Of a DNA stretch of 64,000 nucleotides, positions 16,523-26,229 are shown one piece after another. The position numbers were made by a program, and so were the translations under genes. This DNA comes from Bacillota bacterium (GTDB lineage: Bacteria; Bacillota; Clostridia; Acetivibrionales; JANLFN01), in assembly GCA_023421675.1 (NCBI GenBank), contig JAEZTC010000006.1, positions 172,764 through 236,763 on the forward strand. Reading direction: 5' to 3'. The notes beneath the pieces are model-generated. The model was not told the origin of the DNA. It saw only the letters and a program-made list of their open reading frames with translations, and did not search any database. Positions within the stretch are counted from its first letter, which is position 1, and the number at the start of each line of letters is the position of its first letter.

Positions 16523-17647
16523 ATGAAACTTTTGAAAGTTATTTATTATGAAATACTTAGGAATATTAGAGACTGGAAGGCAATTGTTTTGCTTTTGCTG
16601 GCACCGCTTCTTACTATTGCTATTACAGGTAATGCGACTAAAAATACTGATACAAACAGGATTATGGAAAAAACACCTATTGTTTATTATAATGCTGATA
16701 ATTGTAAGGCGGCAAATCAATTCAATGAACTTTTAAAGTCTGATGATGTAAAAAAATCTTTTGATGTAAGTATTGTTAAGTCTTATGATGAGGGCTATTC
16801 AAGTGTTGTGTCGGGTAAGGCAGAGGCATTGATTTATATTCCGGCGAACTTTTCGGACGCTTATTCAATGGGCAAAAAAGTGAGTATAGAGGTTTTCAGT
16901 GGAAAACAAATGTCAGCTGCTAGAATTATAGTTGAAGGCTTTGTTAATAAAATGAATACCAATGCGGCAATTGGAAATGCAAATAATATGAATATTACAA
17001 TGAATGATGCAAATATCCTTAAAGAGACTGCTATCACTGTTACCGAAAAAACCCCTAATGCTTTGGACCGGTGGACCTATTTGAATATGACTTTATTTTT
17101 ATTCTATGGGGCAATTCTGGGTAGTATATCCATAATAAACGGCTTAAAAAAGAAAACCTATCTCAGAATGAATACGGCTCCTGTAAGCAGATTCACAAAT
17201 GTTGGGGGGATATTTCTGGGTAATACCGCAGTTTCGTTCCTATGTACCATAATTATTATGGTTATAAGTAAGTATTTACTGGGATCGAATTGGGACGGGA
17301 ACTTTTTGGTAATCCTAACTGCTTTCCTGTTATTTTCTGCAATAGCAAATTCCATAGGTATTATTTTCGGATGCATAACGAAAAGTACAGCAGTAAGTAT
17401 ACTAATTGTAATTTGTGTAAATATATTCTTGGGTAATATCGGCGTTTCTTCGGCTATTGATGGGGCGATTCCATTTCCTCAATGGATGTTGCCAATCAGT
17501 CCTCATTACTTTGCATACAAGGCAGTTGTAAACGATATTTTCACAGGCCCGCAAGCCAGTGTTACAGGTAGCCTGATATCTCTTGCGGTAATCGCATCTG
17601 TTACAATATCAATCATGTTTGTTACAGGAAGGAGGAAATCAGTATGA
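16523..17647 (+). CDS. ABC-2 exporter permease, LnrM-like
   Basis: A 374-residue permease with an N-terminal membrane helix (about residues 18-35), a large extracytoplasmic loop (about 36-190) and five further helices. ATG 16523 is chosen because the GTG at 16511 overlaps the ribosome site (AAGGGTGGTGG). The gene lies 14 bases after the ATPase stop and overlaps the next permease by 4 bases (ATGA), so the three are translationally linked. Confidence 0.83.
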   Translation: MKLLKVIYYEILRNIRDWKAIVLLLLAPLLTIAITGNATKNTDTNRIMEKTPIVYYNADNCKAANQFNELLKSDDVKKSFDVSIVKSYDEGYSSVVSGKAEALIYIPANFSDAYSMGKKVSIEVFSGKQMSAARIIVEGFVNKMNTNAAIGNANNMNITMNDANILKETAITVTEKTPNALDRWTYLNMTLFLFYGAILGSISIINGLKKKTYLRMNTAPVSRFTNVGGIFLGNTAVSFLCTIIIMVISKYLLGSNWDGNFLVILTAFLLFSAIANSIGIIFGCITKSTAVSILIVICVNIFLGNIGVSSAIDGAIPFPQWMLPISPHYFAYKAVVNDIFTGPQASVTGSLISLAVIASVTISIMFVTGRRKSV

Positions 17648-18744
17648 CTGTATTTATAAATGTTCTTAAAAGGATTTTAAAAAACAAAATTCAGTTGTTC
17701 TTTATTTTAATTTTACCTGCAATATTTATGATTCCGATATCTTTGAATATGAACAGTGAGCATCCTTTAAGGGTTGGAATATTAGACAATGATAAGACAA
17801 TATTTTCAAATATATTATATGATAGCCTTAAAACCAAGGCTGATGTAATAAGCATAGGTAGCAGTAATAATCATTTTGATGTTTTGAACTCAAAAATTGA
17901 TTATGAAATTATAATTAGTAAAGGCTTTACATCAGGACTTATTGCTGGAAAAGGGGTTCAGCTGGATGGATATTACCTAAAGGATTCGGTCAGGTGTATA
18001 CCAATCCGGCAATACTTAAAAAGTTTCGTTGATTCTTCAAAGGCAATTGCTGTATCTGTAAACGGAAATGAAACCAAGTTTTATGAAGGGATGAGCGGTT
18101 ACAATAATTTGGGTGTTAAAACAAATTACAATATTATTTCGAATATTGATAGAGACAGAGCTTATTCTTCTTTTGGACTATTTCTTATGTTCGTGGTCAT
18201 GACTTCAGTTCTATTTACAACACTTTTACTTAGGGACAAAGAGAACAGAACATTTTACAGAACAATAACTGCACCTGTTTCATTGAAAAGTTATATGCTT
18301 CAAAATATATTGAGCTTTATAATAATATCTTTCTTACAGGTTACTCTGGTATTTGTCATTCTGAAATACCTGGTAGGCATATATATGGGTAATTCTTTTA
18401 TTAGCATGTACGCAGTTTTCCTTTTTGCCTCAGTCATGTGTGTATCACTGGGTATTGCCATAAGCTCAGTATCCAGAAATGTTGTTCAGGCTGGCTTTAT
18501 AGGACTTTTCCTTTCACTTCCGATGAGCTTCCTGGGAGGGTGTTGGTGGCCGAATGCAACTGCTCCCGATGTTTTTAGAAGTATCGGCAGGTTTACCCCT
18601 GTATATTGGGTGATGGAGGCGGTAAATAAACTTCTTTACAATAATAGTCTGACATCCGCATTAAATGAAATTTTGGTAATAGTTGCTTTCTCAGCAATAT
18701 TCTTTTTCTTGGGAACATGGAAAAGAGAAAGCCTTAATAATTAG
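17644..18744 (+). CDS. ABC-2 exporter permease, LnrN-like
   Basis: A 366-residue ABC-2 permease with the same plan as its neighbour: a helix at about residues 16-34, an extracytoplasmic domain, then helices including FLGGCWWPNATAP, a variant of the conserved GG.F/W..... loop of ABC-2 permeases. GGAGG precedes the ATG. It completes a heteromeric exporter with the two upstream gene products and is followed by a hairpin, after which the sensor kinase gene begins. Confidence 0.83.
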   Translation: MTVFINVLKRILKNKIQLFFILILPAIFMIPISLNMNSEHPLRVGILDNDKTIFSNILYDSLKTKADVISIGSSNNHFDVLNSKIDYEIIISKGFTSGLIAGKGVQLDGYYLKDSVRCIPIRQYLKSFVDSSKAIAVSVNGNETKFYEGMSGYNNLGVKTNYNIISNIDRDRAYSSFGLFLMFVVMTSVLFTTLLLRDKENRTFYRTITAPVSLKSYMLQNILSFIIISFLQVTLVFVILKYLVGIYMGNSFISMYAVFLFASVMCVSLGIAISSVSRNVVQAGFIGLFLSLPMSFLGGCWWPNATAPDVFRSIGRFTPVYWVMEAVNKLLYNNSLTSALNEILVIVAFSAIFFFLGTWKRESLNN

Positions 18745-18766
18745 TGTTAGTAATATGAACTTATAG

Positions 18767-18818
18767 AAAAGGATGGAAGTACATTAGCTCTCTCAATGTA
18801 TGTTTCCTTCCTTTTTTC
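18767..18818 (+). terminator. Terminator between exporter genes and kinase gene
   Basis: AAAGGA-GGAA-TACAT / ATGTA-TTCC-TCCTTT imperfect stem followed by a T-run. A TATAAT at 18822-18827 just after it may start separate transcription of the sensor/regulator genes. Confidence 0.6.
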
Positions 18819-18873
18819 TGTTATAATTTAAATGTGACGGAAATATTTTAAGCTTTTTTGTTGTGAGGTTTAT

Positions 18874-19971
18874 ATGAAGCACGTACTTAAACTTCTTTTA
18901 CTATCATATATAATAGCTGTATTTGCTTTCAAACAATCACTTCCGTTTAGCGAACTGCTTATTTTACTGATTATTATAGGTGTTAATGTTTTTAAGGAAA
19001 GAGTTATCAATTCCATTTTACTTGTTTTATTGTCATTAATTCTTATATGCATTGGAACATGGTTTGACAGAGATTTCGAAGTATTATTGGCTATACCTGT
19101 TTTTGACTTTGTTTATTGTAAAAAGTATATTTTTAATTTACCCGTGGCGGTATTTTTAGTTTTAGTATGTGTTGATAAAAGTCTGCCGGTTAATTTGCTT
19201 ATCATATGCTTGCTTGGTGTTTTTGCTTTTATTATGCGGAAGTCTGAAGAAGAGGAAGCTAACTATATAGGCGGACTTGATGATGAAAGACGCCTCAGGT
19301 ATGAACTTGAAAAAACAAAAGCTCAGCTTTTAAGCTCATCCAAGGAAGTTGCATATTTGGCTGAAATAAAGGAAAGAAACAGGATTGCCAGAGAAATACA
19401 TGATAATGTAGGACACAGCATTGCAGGTGTGCTTATGCAGCTTCAGGCTGCTTTCAAGCTTCAGGGCAGGGATCAGGAACGTTCTAATGAAATCCTTAAA
19501 AAATCCATAGATGCACTGTCCAATTCCCTGACAATCATGAGGGATACTGTTCATAACATCAAACCTAATGAAGCTGTTGGAATAGAATATATTGAAACAA
19601 TTATAAAAGGGTTTAAGTTTTGTAGTATTGACTTCAAAAAAAGTGGTGATTTCAGTTGCTTATCACCAGAACACCTTGAGTTTTTAGCATCAAATATAAA
19701 AGAAGCATTGACAAATGCAGCTAAGTACTCAAAAGCAACTCTAATCAATATTAATATTGAAATCAACTCTGCGTTTTTAAGGCTTTTAATTAAAGATAAT
19801 GGTGTGGGTTGCCCTAATATTAAAGAGGGTCTTGGAATTAGCGGAATGCGTGAAAGAACAGTAAATATGGGTGGATCTTTTTCAGTCAGTTCTGAAAATA
19901 GTTTTATTATTGTATTCTTAGTACCTATTGCCGGTAAGGAGGTTGGTATTTTTGAAAGTATTAATAGTTGA
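18874..19971 (+). CDS. Sensor histidine kinase, LnrJ/LiaS-like (HisKA_3)
   Basis: A 365-residue NarL-class kinase: about four N-terminal membrane helices (residues 4-115) with very short loops, typical of intramembrane-sensing kinases; a HisKA_3 helix RNRIAREIHDNVGHSIAGVLM with the phosphorylated His; and an HATPase core (NIKEALTNAAKYSKA, DNGVGC, GLGISGMRER). It overlaps the response-regulator gene by 20 bases. Intramembrane sensors next to exporters usually detect envelope-active antibiotics, presumably the exporter's substrates. Confidence 0.9.
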   Translation: MKHVLKLLLLSYIIAVFAFKQSLPFSELLILLIIIGVNVFKERVINSILLVLLSLILICIGTWFDRDFEVLLAIPVFDFVYCKKYIFNLPVAVFLVLVCVDKSLPVNLLIICLLGVFAFIMRKSEEEEANYIGGLDDERRLRYELEKTKAQLLSSSKEVAYLAEIKERNRIAREIHDNVGHSIAGVLMQLQAAFKLQGRDQERSNEILKKSIDALSNSLTIMRDTVHNIKPNEAVGIEYIETIIKGFKFCSIDFKKSGDFSCLSPEHLEFLASNIKEALTNAAKYSKATLININIEINSAFLRLLIKDNGVGCPNIKEGLGISGMRERTVNMGGSFSVSSENSFIIVFLVPIAGKEVGIFESINS

Positions 19972-20578
19972 CGATGATGCATTGATAAGAGATGGCTTGA
20001 AGCTTATTCTGGAGCTTGAAGAAGATATTGAGGTCATTGGAACTTCGTCAAATGGACAGGAAGCATTTGAACTATGTCGTATACGAAAACCGGACATTAT
20101 TCTTATGGATATAAGGATGCCAGTTATGGACGGCGTATTGGGAACAAAGCTCATTAAGGAACATTTCAGAGATATTAAGGTTGTAATTTTAACTACCTTC
20201 AAGGATGACGAATATATTAAAGAAGCTATAAAATTCGGTGCTTCGGGGTATATTTTAAAAAATCAATCATCAGATAGCATTGTCAGTTGCCTGAGAACTG
20301 TTGTAAATGGCAATATGGTTTTTGAAGGTGAAATCGCTGCAACGCTTTCAACCTTGATAAAGGATGGAAAAAACTCCAGTGCTAAAGATTATGCTTTATC
20401 TGAAAGGGATTTTGAAATTCTTAAACTTGTAGGCGATGGTATGACAAACAAGGAAATTGCGAATGCCTTATTTCTAAGCGAGGGAACGGTTAGGAACTAT
20501 GTTACAAATCTTCTTGAGAAATTAAATCTTCGTGATAGAACGCAGCTTGCAATCTTCTATTTAAAGAATTTTCAATAG
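19952..20578 (+). CDS. NarL/LuxR-type response regulator, LnrK-like
   Basis: A 208-residue response regulator: receiver domain with acidic pocket DDD, phosphoacceptor in IILMDIRMPVMDG, conserved Lys in GYILKNQ, then a LuxR helix-turn-helix (LSERDFEILKLVGDGMTNKEIANALFLSEGTVRNYV). The TTG at 19952 is chosen because AAGGAGG lies 9 bases upstream and MKVLIVDDD is the usual start; an ATG at 19928 lacks a site. It probably binds the palindrome at 15473-15486 and activates the exporter operon. Confidence 0.9.
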   Translation: MKVLIVDDDALIRDGLKLILELEEDIEVIGTSSNGQEAFELCRIRKPDIILMDIRMPVMDGVLGTKLIKEHFRDIKVVILTTFKDDEYIKEAIKFGASGYILKNQSSDSIVSCLRTVVNGNMVFEGEIAATLSTLIKDGKNSSAKDYALSERDFEILKLVGDGMTNKEIANALFLSEGTVRNYVTNLLEKLNLRDRTQLAIFYLKNFQ

Positions 20579-20591
20579 AAAAGGAGAAAAA

Positions 20592-21476
20592 ATGAGTCCC
20601 AGAAAGAGAATTATTATTACTTTATTCACAATTATAAGCTTGATGCTGAGTGTATCCTGCAGCAATAATAATAGTACAACTCAGCAAAATACTTCAATAA
20701 AAGGCTCAACAGTTTTGTCTGCGGCAACTGCTTCCACCCAGGCTGACAATGTTAAAACAGAATCTGCCGGGTTAGCTGAAAAAGCAGTTCAGCAATCAAC
20801 TGTTGCTGAGATAACTTCAGATTCATCGCAAACAGAAGAGAAAACTTCAAAAAAGGTAATATGCATCGACCCGGGTCACCAAATCAAAGTCAATAACAAG
20901 ACAGAACCGCTTGCTCCGACAAGCAATGAAATGAAGGTGCAGAATCCAGGGGGTGCACAGGGGGTTGCAACTGGTGTACCTGAATATAAACTTAACCTTG
21001 CGGTGTCTGAAAAATTAAAAAATATACTTGAAAAAAACGGTTACACGGTAGTAATGACAAGGGAAACAAACAATGTTGATCTTGGTAATATAGCAAGAGC
21101 CAATATTGCTAATGATTGTAATGCAGACCTTTATATCAGAATTCATGCCGATGGTATGGATGACAGTTCAGTAAAGGGAATATCTGTTCTTGTTCCTGGA
21201 AGCCAATACATAAAGGATAAAAATATACTTAGCAGCAGCAAGTCTGCAGCAAGAAAAGTACTTGATGGATTGATTTCTGAAACTGGAGCCAAATCAAGAG
21301 GTATTGTTGAAAGAAACGATCTTACTGGATTTAACTGGGCAAAGGTTCCAATGATTTTGGTTGAAATGGGTTTTATGTCAAATCCAGAAGAGGACAGGCT
21401 TATGAATACAGATTCGTATAGGGATAAGCTCGCAGCAGGTATTTATGAAGGTATAAAATCTTACTTTACTGAATAA
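20592..21476 (+). CDS. N-acetylmuramoyl-L-alanine amidase, predicted lipoprotein
   Basis: A 294-residue cell-wall hydrolase. A signal peptide with lipobox LSVSC (cysteine near residue 23) anchors it to the outer membrane face. A Ser/Thr/Gln-rich linker follows, then an Amidase_3 domain (about residue 95 on) with zinc ligands in CIDPGHQ, the Glu in VPEYKLNLAVS, the His in IRIHADG and the catalytic Glu in LVEMGFMSNPEED. It cleaves the bond between MurNAc and the peptide stem. It starts 13 bases after the response regulator and may belong to that operon. Confidence 0.9.
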   Translation: MSPRKRIIITLFTIISLMLSVSCSNNNSTTQQNTSIKGSTVLSAATASTQADNVKTESAGLAEKAVQQSTVAEITSDSSQTEEKTSKKVICIDPGHQIKVNNKTEPLAPTSNEMKVQNPGGAQGVATGVPEYKLNLAVSEKLKNILEKNGYTVVMTRETNNVDLGNIARANIANDCNADLYIRIHADGMDDSSVKGISVLVPGSQYIKDKNILSSSKSAARKVLDGLISETGAKSRGIVERNDLTGFNWAKVPMILVEMGFMSNPEEDRLMNTDSYRDKLAAGIYEGIKSYFTE

Positions 21477-21492
21477 AGCTATACTTTTTACG

Positions 21493-21521
21493 TTGACTTT
21501 TCAAACTCAAAAATATATACT
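21493..21521 (+). promoter_or_regulatory. Predicted promoter of the riboswitch-pfl operon
   Basis: TTGACT (21493-21498), 17-bp spacer, TATACT (21516-21521); transcription would begin about 15-20 bases before the ZTP aptamer. Confidence 0.7.
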
Positions 21522-21544
21522 TTAACTATAAGTTAATTTAGATT

Positions 21545-21616
21545 ATTGGTCATGTAACTGGCGGAAGTGGATTAACCACAGGGAGCATGACTTAAAGATT
21601 ATCGACCGCCTGGGTA
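21545..21616 (+). ncRNA. ZTP (pfl motif) riboswitch aptamer
   Basis: The region carries the pfl-motif landmarks: P1 GGTCATG / CATGAC, then AACTGGCGG, P2 GTGG-attaa-CCAC, AGGGAGC and the 3' CCGCCTGGG, whose CCGCC can pair with GGCGG to form the pseudoknot. This class senses ZTP/ZMP, a signal of folate shortage. It lies before a pyruvate formate-lyase gene, the context that gave the motif its original name. Confidence 0.92.
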
Positions 21617-21643
21617 TAAAAAGTACTCAGGCGGTTTTTATAT
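21605..21643 (+). terminator. Expression-platform terminator of the ZTP riboswitch
   Basis: CCGCCTG / CAGGCGG stem with loop and TTTTTAT tail. Its 5' arm is also the 3' strand of the aptamer pseudoknot, so ligand binding should prevent the terminator and turn the gene on. Confidence 0.88.
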
Positions 21644-21678
21644 TCTTAAGAAATTATTGTTGCGGGGGTGCCATTTTT

Positions 21679-23913
21679 ATGTGTGAAAAAGCTTGGAAAG
21701 GGTTTATTACCGGTGAATGGCAGGAAAGTATAGATGTAAATGATTTTATTATAAGAAACATCTCTCCTTATGATGGAGATGAAGATTTTTTATCTGATAT
21801 AAGTGAAAAGTCTAATAGGTTGTGGTCATTTTGCAGTGAGCTTATTAATGAAGAATTCCAAAATGGCGGAGTTCTGAGTGTAGATACTGAAACGGTATCC
21901 AATATTATAAGTCACAATCCGGGCTATATCCAAAAGGATTTGGAGGTCATATTCGGACTTCAGACGGATAAGCCTTTGAAACGTGCAATTCTTCCTTTCG
22001 GAGGAATAAGAATGGTACGTCAGGCTTGTGAAGAGTATGGATATAAGCTTCCTGTCAAGGTTGATGAAATTTTTGAAAACTATCGCAAAACACATAATGA
22101 TGGTGTATTCAGTGCTTACACAGCAGAGATGAAGCTTGCAAGAAAGTGTGGAATTATAACCGGGCTTCCGGATGCATACGGAAGAGGACGTATCATAGGA
22201 GACTATAGACGTGTAGCGTTATATGGGGCTGAAAGGTTAATCTATGAAAAAATAAATGACTTGAATCTTTTGACTGATAAACCAATGGATGATGATCTCA
22301 TAAGACAAAGGGAGGAAGTATATGAACAGATAAATTCCCTTAATGAGCTTATGGCTCTGGCTTCCACGTATGGATTTGATATTTCGGGCCCGGCAGAAAA
22401 TGCTGCTCAGGCTACCCAATGGATTTACTTCGCTTTTCTTGCAGCAATGAAGGAGACAAACGGTGCTGCAAATTCTCTTGGACGTGTAAGCAGTTTCCTT
22501 GATATTTATTTTGAAAGGGATATAAAAGCCGGTATTCTTACAGAAGAACAGGCTCAGGAACTAATCGACCAGTTTGTCATAAAGCTTCGATTAATAAGAC
22601 ATTTAAGAACACCTGAGTATAATGAACTGTTTGCCGGAGATCCTGTATGGATAACCGAGTCTCTCGGGGGAATGTGCAATGACGGAAGACATATGGTTAC
22701 AAAGACTTCTTACAGATTCCTTCGTACCCTTTACAACCTTGGACCAGCGCCTGAACCTAATCTAACGGTATTATGGTCAGAAAGACTTCCTGTAAACTTT
22801 AAAAAATATTGCTCAAAAGTTTCTATAGATACAAGTGCAATTCAATATGAAAATGATGATATTATGAGACCCGTGTATGGCGATGATTATGGAATTTCCT
22901 GCTGTGTTTCGGCCATGAAAATAGGAAGGCAGATGCAGTTTTTCGGAGCCCGCTGCAATATCCCCAAGCTTTTACTGCTGTGCCTTAACGGCGGAAGGGA
23001 TGAAATGCTGGGAGAACAGGTAGGGCCTTATTCACAGGCTTATGAAGATGAATACCTTGATTATGATAAGGTAATGGAACTCTTTAAGATTTATCAGAAG
23101 TGGCTTGCAGGATTATACGTAAATACTATGAACACAATACATTACATGCATGATAAATATGCCTACGAAAGATTGATGATGGCTCTTCATGATACTGATG
23201 TGGAAAGATTTATGGCTTTTGGTGTTTCAGGTTTATCTGTTGCAGCCGATTCTTTAAGTTCAATAAAGTATGGCAAGGTAAGAGCAATAAGGAACGAAAA
23301 AGGCCTTATTACAGACTTTGAAGTTTTGATGGATTACCCTAAATACGGTAATGACGATGACAGAGTTGACAAGATTGCAGTAAAAATTGTAAGTGATTTC
23401 TATAGTGAACTTAGAAAGCATAAGACTTACAAAAATGCAAAACATACACTATCGGTTCTCACAATAACTTCAAATGTGGTATATGGCAAGAAGACAGGCT
23501 CTACACCTGATGGCAGGAAAAAGGGCGAACCTTTTGCGCCGGGTGCCAATCCTATGCATGGAAGAGATACGGGTGGTATTCTTGCAGCCATGAATACAGT
23601 TGCCAAGCTGCCCTACAAGTATTGTCAGGATGGAATCTCATTTACAGCATCATTTTTGCCGGATTCCCTGGGAAAATACTATGAAGCAAGAATGCAAAAC
23701 CTGGTCTCACTGCTTGATGGATATTTCAAACAGAGCGGGCACCATATAAATGTAAATGTAATTGACAGAGGACTGCTGGAAAAGGCTATGGAAGAACCTG
23801 AAAAATATCCGCAGCTTACAATAAGGGTTTCAGGTTATGCAGTGCACTTTGTAAAGCTGACAAGAGAACAGCAGCAAGAAGTGCTTAAGAGGACTTTTTA
23901 CAGCAGGATGTAA
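21679..23913 (+). CDS. pflB: Pyruvate formate-lyase (formate C-acetyltransferase)
   Basis: A 744-residue glycyl-radical enzyme that turns pyruvate and CoA into acetyl-CoA and formate. The adjacent active-site cysteines are C408 and C409 (GISCCVSAMK), and the radical glycine is G719 in RVSGYAVHFV near the C-terminus, with the usual ending EVLKRTFYSRM. Length and motifs match true PFL rather than other glycyl-radical enzymes. ATG 21679 follows GGGGGTG. It is controlled by the ZTP riboswitch, which links formate (one-carbon donor) production to folate status, and is followed by its activase 10 bases downstream. Confidence 0.95.
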   Translation: MCEKAWKGFITGEWQESIDVNDFIIRNISPYDGDEDFLSDISEKSNRLWSFCSELINEEFQNGGVLSVDTETVSNIISHNPGYIQKDLEVIFGLQTDKPLKRAILPFGGIRMVRQACEEYGYKLPVKVDEIFENYRKTHNDGVFSAYTAEMKLARKCGIITGLPDAYGRGRIIGDYRRVALYGAERLIYEKINDLNLLTDKPMDDDLIRQREEVYEQINSLNELMALASTYGFDISGPAENAAQATQWIYFAFLAAMKETNGAANSLGRVSSFLDIYFERDIKAGILTEEQAQELIDQFVIKLRLIRHLRTPEYNELFAGDPVWITESLGGMCNDGRHMVTKTSYRFLRTLYNLGPAPEPNLTVLWSERLPVNFKKYCSKVSIDTSAIQYENDDIMRPVYGDDYGISCCVSAMKIGRQMQFFGARCNIPKLLLLCLNGGRDEMLGEQVGPYSQAYEDEYLDYDKVMELFKIYQKWLAGLYVNTMNTIHYMHDKYAYERLMMALHDTDVERFMAFGVSGLSVAADSLSSIKYGKVRAIRNEKGLITDFEVLMDYPKYGNDDDRVDKIAVKIVSDFYSELRKHKTYKNAKHTLSVLTITSNVVYGKKTGSTPDGRKKGEPFAPGANPMHGRDTGGILAAMNTVAKLPYKYCQDGISFTASFLPDSLGKYYEARMQNLVSLLDGYFKQSGHHINVNVIDRGLLEKAMEEPEKYPQLTIRVSGYAVHFVKLTREQQQEVLKRTFYSRM

Positions 23914-23923
23914 GGAGGATGGC

Positions 23924-24682
23924 TTGGATATAAAGGGAAGGATTCACTCTTTTGAAACCTTTGGAACAGTAGACGGCCCCGGAATAAGATTTGTTGTATT
24001 CATGCAGGGCTGCCCTTTCCGATGCGTTTACTGCCATAACCCGGATACATGGAATGTAGATGCAGGAACAGAGTATTCCGTTAATGAAGTTGTTGAAAGA
24101 GTACTGCGCTACACCGGGTACTATGGAACAGAAGGCGGCATTACCGTATCAGGCGGCGAACCTTTAACACAGCTTGATTTTCTTATATCCCTTTTTAAGG
24201 AGTGCAAACTTAAAGGTATTAACACAGCACTTGATACAAACGGCTATTTCGGGGGAATGCTGTACCAACAGGAGTCACATGGAAGCAAGCAGAACAATAG
24301 GGTTTTGGAATTGCTTAAATATACAGATCTGGTGCTCTTAGACATAAAGCATATGGACAGTCAAAAGCATAAAAAGCTCACGGGTTTTGAAAACAGCTAT
24401 GTTTTGAGCTTCGCAAAGTTCCTTGATGAATTGAAGGTGCCTGTATGGATAAGGTATGTAGTAGTTCCGGGTATTACAGATGATCAAGAGGGGATAGATA
24501 AGCTATTTAGTTTTCTTAAAGAGTTATCAAATATTAAAAGAATTGAATTTCTGCCGTTTCATAAACTCGGAAGCTACAAATGGGAACAGCTTGGGCTTGA
24601 TTTTAGCCTTACCCAAACCAGGGAACCTTTGAAAGAGGATATAGAAAAACTCACAGGCAGGTTTAGTTGCCTGATAATATAG
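23924..24682 (+). CDS. pflA: Pyruvate formate-lyase activating enzyme
   Basis: A 252-residue radical-SAM enzyme that installs the glycyl radical on PFL. The cluster motif CPFRCVYCHNPDTW (CxxxCxxC) lies at about residues 30-37 after GTVDGPGIRF, the PFL-activase signature; GGEP and later SAM-binding segments are present. It starts with TTG at 23924 behind AAGGAGG, which overlaps the pflB stop region. The two genes form an operon. Confidence 0.95.
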   Translation: MDIKGRIHSFETFGTVDGPGIRFVVFMQGCPFRCVYCHNPDTWNVDAGTEYSVNEVVERVLRYTGYYGTEGGITVSGGEPLTQLDFLISLFKECKLKGINTALDTNGYFGGMLYQQESHGSKQNNRVLELLKYTDLVLLDIKHMDSQKHKKLTGFENSYVLSFAKFLDELKVPVWIRYVVVPGITDDQEGIDKLFSFLKELSNIKRIEFLPFHKLGSYKWEQLGLDFSLTQTREPLKEDIEKLTGRFSCLII

Positions 24683-24772
24683 TATATAATCGTATAAGAA
24701 AGCACTTTTAAAATACCAAGCCGAATAATCCATATGAACTGGGAATAGAATATACAACCGGGAGGCAGATTA

Positions 24773-26089
24773 ATGAAAAAAGAGCTTAAAATCGCTGTCT
24801 TCATTTTTATATGTATTTTTGCCGGTTTTATACTGAGTATAATAATAACCGAAAAAATAAATATTGATGATATAAAAAGTACTTACAGTAACCGATCTAA
24901 CATAGCCGGTGCAACATCAACAGTTATTCCGGCACCTTCAAATGCAGCATATAAGTTTCAGGCAAACAAGGTCACGGTATGGATAATATCGCTTGTGTGG
25001 AGTATGGTAATTCCTGTATTCTTTTTGTTGTCAGGCCTTTCTGCTAAAATTAAACGCTGGGCACAGAATAAAGGTAAAAGTTTTTTTGTTGTTACAGCCC
25101 TGTACTTTTTAATTTTTTCTGTAATCAATTATATTATGAACCTTCCACTGGATTATTATAGTGGCTTTGCACGGCTTCATGCGTTTGGATTATCAAATCA
25201 GACATTTTTTAAATGGATTGGTGATTCCATAAAGAGCATGGCTATTGACACTGTTATAAGCACCCTTATTATATGGATTCCATACCTTCTTATAAAAAAG
25301 TCCCCAAAGCGTTGGTGGCTTTATACAGGTCTTCTATCAGTACCTGCCCTCGCATTTATGATGTTTATTTCACCTGTCGTTATTGACCCGGTTTTTAATA
25401 AATATGTTCCTCTTAAGAATCAGCAGCTTGAAGCTCAAATACACCAGCTTTTAGACAGAACCACAATTGGAAACTGTGCTGTATACGGTATAGATAAAAG
25501 TGTTGATACCAATCAGATGAATGCCTATATGACAGGTATGTTTGGCAGTAAGAGGATAGTACTATGGGATACAACCATGAATAACCTTAGCGACCGTGAG
25601 ATTTTATCTATAGTAGCCCATGAAACAGGCCATTATATGTTGGGCCATATCTGGAAAGGTGTTGTAATGGGTGGTTTGTTTATTATTCTGTGTTTATTCA
25701 TAATAGATAGGATTGCTGTGTGGGTACTGGCAAAATCCAATGGCAGATTTGGATTTTCAAAGCTGGCGGATGTTGCTTCACTGCCTCTATTTATACTAAT
25801 AATAAACATTTTAATGCTTGTAGGACAGCCAGCTATTAATGCTGTATCAAGATATGAGGAGAATGAAGCCGACAGGTTCGCTCTTGAACTCACACAGGAT
25901 AATAATGCATTCAATTCAAGCATGATCAAGCTTCACATGACAAGCCTTTCTCTTCCGAACCCGGGAAAACTCTATGAATTATGGGTTTATGACCATCCTA
26001 CCCTTAAAGACAGGGTTGAAATGGGGAATTCCTACAAGCCTTGGCTGCAAAACAAACCTCTCAAATATCAGGAATATTTTAAAAAATAA
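24773..26089 (+). CDS. M48-family zinc metallopeptidase (Ste24/HtpX-like)
   Basis: A 438-residue membrane protease with about six membrane helices. The zinc motif HETGHYMLGH (HExxH, about residue 283) lies between helices, with the third ligand Glu in ENEADRFALEL downstream. The N-terminal helices and periplasm-free layout resemble CAAX prenyl protease 1 (Ste24) relatives used in bacterial membrane quality control. ATG 24773 follows GGGAGG. It lies 90 bases after pflA, with no clear terminator between. Confidence 0.88.
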   Translation: MKKELKIAVFIFICIFAGFILSIIITEKINIDDIKSTYSNRSNIAGATSTVIPAPSNAAYKFQANKVTVWIISLVWSMVIPVFFLLSGLSAKIKRWAQNKGKSFFVVTALYFLIFSVINYIMNLPLDYYSGFARLHAFGLSNQTFFKWIGDSIKSMAIDTVISTLIIWIPYLLIKKSPKRWWLYTGLLSVPALAFMMFISPVVIDPVFNKYVPLKNQQLEAQIHQLLDRTTIGNCAVYGIDKSVDTNQMNAYMTGMFGSKRIVLWDTTMNNLSDREILSIVAHETGHYMLGHIWKGVVMGGLFIILCLFIIDRIAVWVLAKSNGRFGFSKLADVASLPLFILIINILMLVGQPAINAVSRYEENEADRFALELTQDNNAFNSSMIKLHMTSLSLPNPGKLYELWVYDHPTLKDRVEMGNSYKPWLQNKPLKYQEYFKK

Positions 26090-26229
26090 AATAGTCTTTC
26101 ATAGTACAGTTGTTTTTTATTTGAGTATGATATGATATACTTAGTTTAATTAACATAAATTTAGTGTAATATATATCATTTGTCAAAAATAGCTAGAAAG
26201 ATATTTTTGGGGAAACTTGGAGGCTGATT

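Noticed and set aside
26124..26141. AGTAT-N8-ATACT dyad before the acyl-CoA ligase gene as an operator
   Set aside because: The half-sites are only five AT-rich bases, match no known fatty-acid regulator site, and no promoter could be placed beside it with confidence.
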